From positions 92,251-156,250 of the forward strand of contig CAADRB010000009.1 in the NCBI GenBank assembly GCA_900708905.1: a DNA stretch of 64,000 nt. The letters run 5' to 3'. This DNA comes from Hymenolepis diminuta. Its lineage: Eukaryota > Platyhelminthes > Cestoda > Cyclophyllidea > Hymenolepididae. Positions 53,251-64,000 of the stretch are shown here, piece after piece. The notes under the pieces are model-generated. The model worked only from the letters and a program-made list of their open reading frames with translations, did not search any database and was not told the origin of the DNA. The stretch's first letter is position 1. Each line of letters opens with the position of its first letter. The position numbers were made by a program, and so were the translations under genes.

Positions 53251-55439
53251 TCGGTTTGGCTCCAAAAGTAGGCTTACTGAGAGAATAAGTGCTACTTTAT
53301 TGGCAAGTACGCCATCTCGTGGAATTTTAAATACTAATTCATCAGCCAAAATTGATTCTTCAGTTTGTTTTTAATTAAGTAATTTTTCAGCAAGAGCATT
53401 TTTCGCCTATCAAATATGTAATAAAAACAGATTTGGGTGTCCTCGCATTCATTCAGTTAGCATTATTACCTGGTCAAAGCTTTAACGATTTAGCCAAAAT
53501 ATCCAAATGTATGATTTACGTGTTAATACTTGGCGGAGAACATAAATAAAATAGAGTATTCAAATTTTCATACAACTTTCTAACATTGTATCAATTATTG
53601 TCAGTCAATATATTGATCATAAAAATATTCATTTTAAACAAAAATCAATTTCATTAAAACAGCGGAAAACTGTTCCAATCTTCATCTATTTCTCAGTATT
53701 AAATTCAATGAATAGGTCAAACAGTTATCGTCAAGATAATCCATGAATTACATAAAAGCTACTGGTAAAAATTAATACTATTTTAAAACTGGGAATTTAA
53801 CTAGTGTTGTCAAATGTTAACCAGCTGTTAACCTGTAAATTACTCGTCTGTTGATTTCAGAGTCGACATTGTCAAAAACACATTTTTATAAATTGTCCCT
53901 AAAATGATTATTTTCGAAAAAGCAAAACCATATAATCATCCGAGTTGAGATGTGAAGTAAGCTCCCGAATGCTAGGGAGCAAATCTCCCTACCCTTTCCT
54001 CAAACCATTTTAGCTTTAGCTAAGCAGGTGAATCCAAAATCTTCACTGACAAAAACCAGTGCAAATGTTCCCCAATCACCTTAGCAATCAATCTCTACGC
54101 AGAATTAACTTCTCAAGTACTAAGGTTGTTGAGGGAAAAAAGACATCAATTACAATTAAAATTTAAGAGAAATCTTGAATTTTCAAGTAAAAGCTCGGCG
54201 TATCTTATTTTCTTCCCCCCTTTGGCAAATATAACACTGGAAGCTATGCAATTGCCTGTTCAAATTGTATTTTAATTCAAACAACAGTACGAACATTGAA
54301 TACTTTTTTCAACCAAAATGTAAAAATCAACATTATCTAATAACATGGAGATTCAGCATAAAATAGTTTCTATTTGGTGTGTGAGAGGGAGGGAAAAAAG
54401 GATCTTTGTAATTTATGATGCTTAAGCAAATAAATCACCGACTGTCAAAGCTGTTCATTTGAGAAAAGTCATCAAAATACCCCTGAGATCTAGTTACTGG
54501 ATTAAAGATTTTGAATGAGAGAAGAGGATTAAATAGGAAATTGGACGGCAAATGAACATGCATAAGCCAGTGGTAAAATTTAAAACCAGTTATCCGTAAT
54601 TAGTCAGTAATTTAAATCCTCCGGAATACTGTTTTCACCTTTGTTGGGTAAATCGTTTGCTGAATAGAAGTTAAAAAGATAATCTCCATGCCTTATCAGA
54701 AAAGGTAATTTTTTCAAATTGGCGCATCAATTTAGAAATAAAGGAGAATGGACTTTGTTCAGTAATTTCTTACAATTATAATCTCAGGTTAAAATCATAT
54801 TATGATGGTAATAGTAGGCTAATAATTAAAATGATAAGACCTTGAAAAATCAATAAAGCAAATCGATAGATAATCTGGATAATACTAAACTTAGCATTAA
54901 CATGTAACCTATTGCCAACGCATACAAAAGGGAGATAAAGCATGAAAATAGATTTTGAAATATCAGCTTACAGACTTTTTTGGTCAAATATACTTCTCTA
55001 TCGCTCTCAGGTTATTCTTAGTCAACCTAGTTTCCACTTTATTATTGTTTTATACCTTAGGAGATGAGTGACTCCAGTGGACGTGTTAGTGTCTACCCTT
55101 CTCAACCATCACTAAATGGTTTAGCGTTTCATATAATTTCACATTTCACTACTAGAACTATCTCCCTACCTTGCAAACGTCTTCTATAGACGTCTGTGCT
55201 ATTAATTTTAGAGTACATTATAGTCACCAATTCAACTCAACTAGCTTCCATTATATAATTAATAAATTAGTGAATAAAACGGAAAATAAATCTATTTGTT
55301 GATTCATAAAATTAAACAAAGTATTTCTAAACAGTTTATTTTAATATATCTGTATATTTTTAAATACAAATTATGTTAAAAATTTTATTGAGATACTTTT
55401 GTAAAATATATAATGTTCGATGAACATGAAAGATTGTAT
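53251..55439. other. Gene-free stretch
   Basis: AT-rich with no recognisable exon. It would contain the 3' UTR of the intronless beta-subunit gene at its right end. Confidence 0.45.
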
Positions 55440-56264
55440 TCATTCAACAAGAATTTCAAATTGTGTGCAGCCTTCATTTCTCGCAAAATCTACATTGATA
55501 TTTTTCGCGATAAGCCAACATTTCACCCGAATGAATGTATGCTTTGCCACATTTTCAAATTTTACGAAAACCAGTGGTTGTTGGTAACCACTCTGACTAC
55601 GGTAAGGGAAATAGATTTTATTGAAGCTTCCATTTTCCACCTTCCCGACTTGTATTTGCGCAGAAGTAAATCGATAGTCGATATCATAGTAGGTAATACT
55701 TCCCAAATTGAATGTATCATCTTCAGTAGCTCCAGAACATTTTACCAACACGCCCGTACCGTTATCAACTGGATCTGGTAACCAACCGAAGATACGATTC
55801 ATCTTGAGAATGACACATACAAAATCCGATCCAAAGCGCGTTCGTGCACCGCATGGACCTGCTGCATCTAAGTAGTACCTGCAGGGACGATTTTGATCCT
55901 GTTGAAACTCATTTTCCAAGGCACAGTCCCGTAGCATGCCCACATTAGAACTATAACGATATCGGTGTAGAAAAGCAGCCTGTTCATCCACCATTCGAAA
56001 GTAGTTTAGTGTTTCTCGAGGTCGAAAGACAATAACACTGCTGTACATGTCCGGATGAGGGAGATAACTCAATCCGGGATTCATTTTCATGGCGTTCTGC
56101 ATTCCTGTTAGAGCTGGATAGTTGAGAGGAACCTGGAAATACAGATACCAATAGAGGTAACCAATAGTCAATCCTGCGGTAACGCTGTAGAATACGAAAT
56201 AATAGAGGAAACGGACCAAATAGTGATTCATTGTCATAGTTACGGTTTGATTATGCAAATTCAT
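55440..56264 (-). CDS. ATP1B: Na+/K+-ATPase beta-subunit-like protein, intronless copy
   Basis: A single open frame of 274 aa with an in-frame TAA upstream of its ATG and a TGA stop. It has a short N terminus (about 13 residues), a membrane segment at about 15-45 rich in Tyr and Phe, then YPALTGMQNAMKMNPGLSYLP. The extracellular domain keeps the six cysteines in order (RDCAL, RPCRY, GPCG, FVCVILKMNR, VKCSG, VKCWL), GWLPDPV, and two NGT/NGS glycosylation sites. It ends EILVE, like EILAE of the two-exon gene. The intron found before the GWLPDP motif in the 40.8-43.5 kb gene is absent here. Compared with that gene it lacks about 30 residues of cytoplasmic N terminus. It is probably expressed, since the frame and disulfide pattern are preserved. 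Whether it arose by retroposition or intron loss is open. Confidence 0.9.
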   Translation of the reverse strand: MNLHNQTVTMTMNHYLVRFLYYFVFYSVTAGLTIGYLYWYLYFQVPLNYPALTGMQNAMKMNPGLSYLPHPDMYSSVIVFRPRETLNYFRMVDEQAAFLHRYRYSSNVGMLRDCALENEFQQDQNRPCRYYLDAAGPCGARTRFGSDFVCVILKMNRIFGWLPDPVDNGTGVLVKCSGATEDDTFNLGSITYYDIDYRFTSAQIQVGKVENGSFNKIYFPYRSQSGYQQPLVFVKFENVAKHTFIRVKCWLIAKNINVDFARNEGCTQFEILVE

Positions 56265-56291
56265 TTGTGCAAATTTGCCAAACAGAGATGG

Positions 56292-56299
56292 TATTTATA
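56292..56299 (-). promoter_or_regulatory. Candidate TATA box for the intronless beta-subunit gene
   Basis: TATAAATA on the minus strand about 30 bases before the start codon. If used at normal spacing, the 5' UTR would be almost nil, so it may be coincidental in AT-rich DNA. Confidence 0.3.
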
Positions 56300-57391
56300 G
56301 TTTTTTTCACCTGTTTAAATGAGATTCAAATTTTAAGAAAGGAACATGCGCAACCATAGTTAAGATTGCTTTCTTCCAATAAAATCTCCTAGAGAGGTGA
56401 AACAGTGATATTTGTTTATCGTTTTGTGTCGACTTAACTCCCGTCTCAACCAAGATGTTGTTCTCTATTTTTAACGAGTTAAATTTTCATAATTCCTATC
56501 TGGACTTTTTAGAGTTAATAGTGATGGTACAAATCGTTTCACACCTTTTTGTTTAAATTATCTTGGTCGGTCTACTGAGTGAAGTTCATTTGAATTCATT
56601 TTTACGAATTGTTTTGATATAAATCCTAATTCTTTAAATAAAGTTAGAAATAATACTTTAAAGCTTTTTGCAAGTGAAGAGAGTGCAAAATTTAATCAAT
56701 TAAATTTGGCCAAACCGCATTGTCTACGTCTTTCTCCGGATTAAGGGCTTAATTTTAATTTTCACTTATTAATGTAGAACCCATTAATGTTGCTCAATCT
56801 CAATTTTTTATATTTTAAATCCTATTACAATAGTCTTTGGCTAAATTTCTTAATTCAGACTTAATAAATTCGTTAAAATACTCACCTCGAATAAAATTGC
56901 GTATACCGACCCTCGTTTCAAGCAACATATTTTCTTGTCATGGATATAATGAGGATTGTCACAAGTGGAGATCTAACCATTTTCCATTCCCTTTTACCAT
57001 GGCAGTTATATCTATCGTGTCCCGAACCGACCTGCTGTGTTACAATTTTTTCTATTCATGCTCCCCTCCGGTTGCCCTAGTGACTTGTCCTTATTCAACT
57101 CAATTCAACTTTCTGTGATTGTTTATTGAGCTCCATTTATGTTGATGTTTCTCTTGCATAGTCTTGGTAAAACGTTTTATGTTGTCTCATATTTCACATA
57201 TTTAAAACTAGTTTTCCATTGTACAGACATCAACTTATTGACTCTCTGACTCCTCTACGGCATCTAGGATACACAATAATATCCGTATTTAAGCATGTTT
57301 TTAAAAAAACTTAAGCGAGCGTTCAACAGAAAAAATATTTATTTCTCATTCTAGAGTTTAAGAAATCGATTAGCTGATTGAATTTTGTGTC

Positions 57392-57392
<1 letters not shown>

Positions 57393-57432
<40 letters not shown>
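57393..57432 (+). repeat. (ATT)n microsatellite
   Basis: About 13 uninterrupted trinucleotide units. It lies in intergenic DNA. Confidence 0.95.
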
Positions 57433-57433
<1 letters not shown>

Positions 57434-58168
57434 GGAATGCTGAGTAATACAAAAACGAACGAACAGATTTCGAACTCTCGGATGATAATTTTTCAGTTGA
57501 AACGCCACATTTCAGAGTTTAATCCACAACGGCGAAATCAAATTCAATGCGAATCACTTCAAGAGATCCTTTGAAAAGCAACAGCATATATTTTTCAGAA
57601 CTAAAAAGAGAAATAAAAACCAGAATCCCATGGACGAAATCTCCTTTCTCCTCTCAAACCATTCCCTTTCACCTATAGCCTGTCCGAATAGTATAATATA
57701 TGCTTTCTTTATCAACAAACGGACATGTAACCATAAAACGAACAGACATTCATGATTTTTGGGCAAATAAATAGAAATAAACGTAAATTCAATTATAATT
57801 ATTTGTAATTATAAGATGGTTTTAATTACTGCAAACTCTTTTAAAACACGTAAACAATAAATAAAAATTGATTTAGAAAAAAATGAATTTGACGGAACAG
57901 GAAACTCAAGATTTTATAACATTTTCTTTTGTAACGTGAAACTAGACTGTTGGTCAATAGCTAAAAGTTGCTGGTTTCCTACTTATCAGCTGGTCATTAA
58001 TTTACCTGAAAATCAAATGGCGATATGAACACAGAATTTTGTTGAGGCGAAAACGAATTTTTCACTAGCCTGTTCAATCTTAACTCCTGATAGCTATTTA
58101 GACTAATTGCATCTCTTCAGAGCACAACAAATTCGCATTCAGCTCAAGTTGTTTCGTCTTTATCGAAA

Positions 58169-58339
58169 ATGAAGAATCGTATACAGTTTTTAATGTTAAT
58201 TTTCGTAGTTATATTGGCAAAAGTCGACAAGAGAAAGGTAAATTATGGCACTTTTGAGTCTTGAAGAAAAAATTATGGGAAATATACCAAGCATTTTAAT
58301 TCAATATAGTTGAGGACTTCACCTACTTGTCAGAGTTAA
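58169..58339 (+). CDS. Candidate tiny secreted peptide gene (two exons, speculative)
   Basis: ATG at 58169 opens 23 codons ending at a good donor (AAG then GTAAAT at 58238). The peptide begins MKNR, then has a strongly hydrophobic run IQFLMLIFVVILA and a basic KVDKRK, as in a signal peptide followed by a dibasic site. An acceptor TATAG at 58305-58309 would add LRTSPTCQS and a TAA at 58337, giving 32 aa. Unspliced, the frame ends after 31 codons (..VNYGTFES). I do not recognise a family. A longer gene with more exons downstream is possible, and chance is also possible in AT-rich DNA. Confidence 0.22.
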
Positions 58340-58962
58340 TGGTTAAGGCTACCACTAACAGCCGACAGCCACAATTTCTGAATCACAAGTCCAGGAATAG
58401 TGAGTAGATCAACTTCTACTACACTGCGGCAATCAAAATTCAGAAGAGAGAGAGGAGGAGGAGGAGAGAGAGTAGTTCAGTAGAGGTAAGATGAACGATT
58501 TCCAAAATGAACGAGACGAAGAACAAGGTGGAGAAAAAAGAGAGAACGCAAAAACCGAATAATTGTACCACGAGTCTTAAAATCGACGTGTATTGGATTG
58601 TACGGGCAAAAAACTGAGTCACCGTGAGGGAGGTGAGAAAAATGTAAAATTAATTTCTTGCAACTGGGATTTTGCCACTTGGATGGTAAAATACAGATAT
58701 TCCATTCTGTTTAAGCAAGCGTAAAAATGTAAAAGTTGCTTTCAAAAAAACCATTTTAATTGACGTGTGGTTTGGGAAAACAAATATGAGGAACATTTAT
58801 GTAAATCTTTCAAATTCCTAGTCTTAAATTCCTTGCGGAAAGTTTTAACAAAACTTATCTTGGAAGGTACCATGACGCTGCCTTGATGAGAATCTCACTT
58901 TCAACAGCCCCTCCTATTGGCCATAACTAACCAGTACGGTAGACTGTCCTCATCATTGTATG

Positions 58963-59030
58963 TGCGCCATTAAGCCTTGATCTCGTGACCTCTGACTCGA
59001 CGGGTGTGCACGTTGATCACTGTTTCGTTA
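58963..59030 (-). repeat. tRNA-like/SINE fragment
   Basis: On the minus strand, AGTGATCAACGTGCAC and CGAGTCAGAGGTCACGAG align with the A-box and following part of 28503-28604 (AGTGGTCAGCATGTAC, CAAGTCAGTGGTATGAG). GGTCACGAGATC is B-box-like. This suggests a pol III-type dispersed family. Confidence 0.35.
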
Positions 59031-59689
59031 TTAGCACAAAATGTTGTCTTGGCATTTCGAAATGCAAAAATTAATTATTAATCTACTAAATAATATTCAG
59101 TAACAGTAATTTATAACATTTTACATCCATTTGTGAGCTGTTTTTTAGTACTTAATTTCTTTGATGTTCTTATGAAGTTGCAATTTTTCAGACACCATAG
59201 AGAAATGGTAAATAACCGACTGTATAAAAGGTGTTTTTATACCTTTTTAAAGAAAATACTCGATTTATATGCAAAGTGAGTATGGCTCATTTGCCTATTA
59301 ATTATTACATTGAAGAACTTCATTTCCAAGGTCAAGCACGCAGGAGTAGTAAACGTGAAATCCGTACGTACAAAGTGCGTACATATTGAATTATAACTCT
59401 ACGATCCCTAATTGTCAGTTTATAAGTAGCATATATGAGGCCGCTAAGCTGAACCAGAGCGGTAAATCCTTATGATCTCACTAGCCAAACGGATTGGTTG
59501 TGGTAGTTAACCATCCAATCGTGTTCTAATCTTTTTATGAGTATCACTTTCTGCCAGAAGAAGAACCAAACAGTGCCTTAGAATTGGTGGATACTATCGA
59601 GAAGCCCGAGTGAGCGCCTAACGACACATGAGCGACGTGGGACTTATTGTATGCTCGCGCTCCTTTCTCTCTCCCGCTACTTACTTTGT

Positions 59690-59890
59690 AATCCTCTACA
59701 GTGCCGATAGTCCCTCTTATCACAACCAGATTTACACTCTCCCAATTCATAGGGATTTTTTTTCCTCTTCCAATTCCCCTTCATACCTCTTCCCCTTTCA
59801 TCTACCTATCATTTACAGTTGTTCAATACACACTATATTTGGTTTTCTCGTTTGGAGGAAAGGAAGGATGATCTTTAGGAAGCTCATCTT
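59690..59890 (+). repeat. Pyrimidine-rich repeat fragment related to R3/R4
   Basis: Shares GTTGTTCAATACA with 52230-52450 and the GGA.GATC.TTA end with 52890-53250. Only partial similarity. Confidence 0.35.
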
Positions 59891-61429
59891 GTGAGAGAAT
59901 TTCCAAGTCTAATATGGTCAGACGCTTAAATCAGCTTTACTGACTGGATTTAACACTACTTTATGGCGTATACACCACCTCCAGGACACAGCCTGCTGTT
60001 TCAAATCCATTCCACTAATAGCGAACTCGATTAGGAGAATTTTTAGGAATTCTGCTCAAAATTCTAAAGTCATCCATTTTAATTCCTATCAAAATTCATC
60101 CTTGTGCACCGTGTTTTTTAATTTCACATGCACTGGTAATCGTTAAATGCAATAAAACAGCCATAGTTTGCCAAATAGAGGATCCCATAAAGTGTAGGAA
60201 ATAGATTTGAATACGTAAAAACAGTCTTAAATTCAAAAAGTTAACTAGAAATACTTGTTTATACATAGTTAAGTGCGTTGCTGCTGCCCTACTTCCGATC
60301 TCTATGCATATATTGTTAGATTGGATCAAAATGATATGCGTTTATGTTTTGTGAAACCCCACTATATGCATAAAACGTTTATCTTCTTTTATCCTTCATG
60401 TTTATAACATACAGCTTGATTCTGTTCCTGTATCTAGAATTCATCTTCCCGACTGGCAATTTCCAGGACTTTTCTCGGTAAACCTCTCTCTGAATAGTGG
60501 TAAGCAATTAAATAATTATTATAATCACCTTGAACTCATTTTCAATTGGTTTTGTTTATTAAGGTCAGGTGCAAATTTCAGGCAATACCAGCTTAATATT
60601 GAGGAACTATAATAATGAGGTTATGCTGTCACCCAATCTTTAAACATGGGAATTGAAGAATACCAGGCAAATTAGAACCGGTTTGGCAGATATGATGTAA
60701 CAAAGTCATGATATGTGCGATGAACTTAAGTGTCAAGACCTACCGCTCTCGATTAAATAACGCCGGTCAGTAAGCACTGAACATCACACAGGAGCATTTG
60801 CTGCAATCCAGAGGACGAATCATGAAATTTGAATTTTGGAGCGTGAACTGCCCATTTAGTAAATATTGTACAACTCGAGTCCAAAAATCAAACGATGTAG
60901 GACTCTTTGATAATTTGACATCATTCTCCGTGTATTTTTGATCTCCCCCCTTTGTTATTAGTTGTACTTACTGTTATCCGATTTCAGTTGCTACTCGCAA
61001 ATAAAAATTGCCACATTTGTTGCATCACTGTGGGTAATAATAATAATGAAATGCTAGTGGATGAAAATCACCGTTCATGATCACCGATATCCGATACTAT
61101 TGCCCTTCAAACCAGAACTAACCTCTCTGACCTCCCGAAACTATGAGGGCAAAGAGGTGTTATTGACATCTTGTGATTCTGAGAAGCCTTCACTTCTTAA
61201 GAACGAGATCTAGCTCTTCCATCCTCCGCTGAAATCTGTGTATCTCACTGCCCAATTAGTATTTTTAATGTAAGCATTCATTGGCCTTATTATGAATCTA
61301 GCCAATGACGACAGTCAAATTTGAGTCATCTCAAATAACGAGTAAGATCAAAGTCCGTTAATCTTGTTAGACTTATTGTTGTGCATACGGATGAATGCTC
61401 ACTGGTCACTAGTTTGTTAGGACAAATAG

Positions 61430-61840
61430 CTAGTAGTTAACATCACCAAAGTAAACACAAACAGTTGTATAGATCAAAGTGTATTGAATAAGACACGATG
61501 AGGATTTGAGAGAGTGAGAGAGGGAGATGAGGGGGAAATGTAAGAGCAGATTGATGGTAAGCATATGCATATGCGAGTTGTAATACAAAGACGGTTTATG
61601 AGTCACTTGGGCAGGCATATACGCTAGGGTGTACTTTAAATGAAACGGGAGAGATACAGAATATAGGGAGGGGGGATAAACTTCTCCAGACATGATGGGT
61701 AGGGGTTTGAGTTTTAGAGACATAAAGGACATCACTGCTGCTTCGTGGACGAGAAACAAACATATTTTCATAGACAAAGAGGTTAAGAAAAAATTTTGGA
61801 GGATGCATAGAGTGTTATCTTTCAACCACACGACTCATTT
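61430..61840 (-). repeat. Dispersed repeat R3, copy 2
   Basis: Same orientation as 45780-46205. Over about 61720-61830 the two copies align codon by codon without indels (RDIKDITAASWTRN versus RDISEVTPTSWAKN on the plus strand). The frame at 61692-61988 is open here but stopped in the other copy. Confidence 0.5.
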
Positions 61841-64000
61841 ATTTAATAAACGACCATTTTTTACTGCTAAATGGTATGCGATATCACACACTCTTTTGTA
61901 TCAGAAACCATACCTTATTTTAATTCTAAAAACATTGAGTTGTCCACTTCCTCATAATGGATGTAAGTCGCATTGTAAAACCCAATAGCTTCATAGTTCC
62001 ATTTTCATAATTTGATCGCTGCATTTCTGGGTGAGTTCATGTACTCGTTATTCAGAACTTGTTGACCAGGCGGTTCAATTGAATGATTGGTCATGTCACT
62101 TCTTACAGCCATGGACAGGTAGAGGGGACTGGAAAAGACATTTGAAATAAGTAGAGCTCACTGGAGTTCAAGTTAAACTCTACGCAGTTTCGGGATAACT
62201 ATGCTTACATGTTATCCACCACTTATTTGTGTCCATTTTCGTTCTCCATTTACCAGTTATAATTCGGATGGCTTAGTCCAAACGATTCTCGACTGTCTAT
62301 TTAGGTGAATAAAGTCGTGCCTTTTTACATCGCGTGTGTAGAGAAGACCGTCATAATTGGAAGATTTAATCATCTTCCACAATCATATCCTTGTTACATC
62401 AAAGTTAATTATTGATGATTTCAAGATTTGTAAATATTTCCTGCTACGAGTCAGCCCGACGTTAGTATTTGGTTCGACACTTAAGACTTTCCTATATTCT
62501 CAAGGATGTGATCAAAGAATCTAAACAGGGCACTCAACGCCGTCAACTCTCATTTGATCTAACTGATAACATCAATTCCAAACATTGTAAATACATGCCA
62601 TCGCATACTGAATAATCTCGGAACAAGATCTGGCTGCAACAAATCCGAAATAATAAGATACTATGACGCTTGATGACTACGAAATTCAAAATGTGTTAGG
62701 CCTATTTTTCTCTAATCTTTTTAGTTTCTATTTCGATTTATCATATTGTCCATAATGTTATGATTTTTCTCCCTGATTAAACATTGTACATTTTATCTCT
62801 CCGTGGATTTGTTATTACCATTATTACCAAAATAACTACAAAAATTTTAAATTTTTAAGTTGTTGAAAGCAACTGAAGGCGGTTAACAGAAAGTTCAACG
62901 AGTGATAATTCGTAGAGGATTAAAAAAGAAGATGAAAACAAGAGAGGTATCAAAGAGTCTTACTTCATTTGATTTTTGGATTCGGTTTGTTCTATATTTA
63001 CTTAATGGATAGTTCGCGTTCCGAAATTCAAATTTAATGATTCATGCTCTGGGTTGTTGCATTCAGTGCTTATTGACTGTTTTTTTAATCATGATGGTCG
63101 GTCTTGTCACTTCAATTCAATGGTTACGAAAGCAATTCAGCAACTTACATTTTCGACAGAACAAAGATGAAATAGCAATGAATAATAAAATTTTCTATGG
63201 CTTAGATCCTAGAGGGAGATTCAGCAACTCAAAGGCTGGGTTCTTAAAATATAAGCACTTGAAGAGATTTGGGTCTACAAGTGCGGTTAGCTAGTAGATT
63301 TGCACTTTCGACTTTGGGACATCGACTACTATTATTATTGTTAACATCATTACTACCTCAGGGAAAGAAAATAGGCTTTGAGAAATACCTAAATATGCGA
63401 GCATAGCAAAAGAATTGTTCAGGCTTTAAACCAGAGAAGAAATGAAAGTCAAGGATTCTGGGGAAACCACACTTTAAATGAGTTTCAGAATCACCAAGTT
63501 GTCTACTTTCCATTTAATTATGATTATCTTTTCTTATTGGCATTTTCTTCATATCGGAAGTCCAGGTGGCATGAGTTCTTGTGAATTCTCGGCTATCCTC
63601 TTTTCTTTATTTCAACTTGCGGTTTGCGTTGATCAATCTGCCAATGCATTTTCTGCCAATTGCAAAGAGTTGATGGCACAAAGATAATTTCTCTTCACGC
63701 AATCTTCCAATTATAGCTGATATTCTGTAATCCAATGGATGGATTTCCTTGTAAGTTTTCATCCTCCTCACTAAACACCTGTTTTGCATTAGTCTAGGCA
63801 AATTTAGATTTATCCATTTGGGTACCTTCCATTTTCTTTTTTGTGGTTAGTATATATAGAAGGAAACAAGCAAAGCATTTACTAATGTATGAACATGATT
63901 CAGCCATTTCGATAGACAGATAATATGATTCATTTTCAGTCAATGAGATGAAAGTGATAAATTGGTAAAAGGTGTTTTCTTTACTACTAGCTTCCATATA
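61841..64000. other. Gene-free right end
   Basis: No recognisable exon. The open frames at 63037-63294 and 63478-63687 lack motifs. A short block near 62950-62990 (CTTACTTCATTTGATTTTTGG) recurs near 48910 and 12020, so repeat fragments are present. Confidence 0.45.

Noticed and set aside
55413..55781. Plus-strand 122-codon frame
   Set aside because: Antisense to the intronless beta-subunit gene, which has the family motifs.
61430..61831. Minus-strand 133-codon frame
   Set aside because: Lies in a dispersed repeat, is low-complexity (Ser/Leu/His), and is not preserved in the other copy of the repeat.
1..64000. CRISPR arrays, bacterial operons, rRNA and functional tRNA genes
   Set aside because: None seen. 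The intron-rich genes rule out a prokaryotic reading, and no standard tRNA cloverleaf was found by eye.

Overview
This is eukaryotic DNA. It is AT-rich, coding sequence is split into short exons with GT..AG introns (29 nt to several kb), and there are no bacterial operons. The protein families and divergence suggest an invertebrate. I infer a parasitic flatworm, probably a cestode, from the general style (AT-rich DNA, very short introns, divergent Na+/K+-ATPase beta subunits with a GWLPDP motif). The exact taxon is not established here.

Layout, left to right. (1) 0.5-1.6 kb, minus: 5' exons of a leukotriene-A4-hydrolase-like M1 metallopeptidase (copy B) that runs off the left edge. (2) 4.78-16.34 kb, minus: a complete 11-exon paralogue (copy A, 627 aa), interrupted in intron 6 by a 643-nt assembly gap. 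(3) 20.67-21.60 kb, plus: TATA-binding protein, with the 5' exon(s) not resolved. (4) 23.23-27.51 kb, minus: an ankyrin-DHHC palmitoyltransferase of the HIP14/ZDHHC17 type (653 aa). (5) 28.3-37.5 kb, minus: cytosolic methionyl-tRNA synthetase, 14 exons, 818 aa. (6) 38.8-40.4 kb: remnant of a Ty3/gypsy integrase between two diverged direct repeats. (7) 40.8-43.5 kb, minus: Na+/K+-ATPase beta subunit, 2 exons. (8) 47.6-48.3 kb, minus: a beta-subunit pseudogene. (9) 55.4-56.3 kb, minus: an intronless beta-subunit paralogue. The remainder, roughly 43.5-55 kb and 56.3-64 kb, is gene-poor and holds several dispersed repeat families.

The genes do not form a pathway. Two local families are expanding by duplication: the LTA4H-like pair and the three beta-subunit copies. 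The most striking single feature is in LTA4H-like copy A. Its zinc motif reads HQIAH instead of HEXXH, so the catalytic glutamate is glutamine. A nearby substrate-site glutamine (human Gln136) has become glutamate, while copy B keeps glutamine at that site. All exon boundaries were assigned by eye from splice signals, reading phase and family similarity, and need transcript support.
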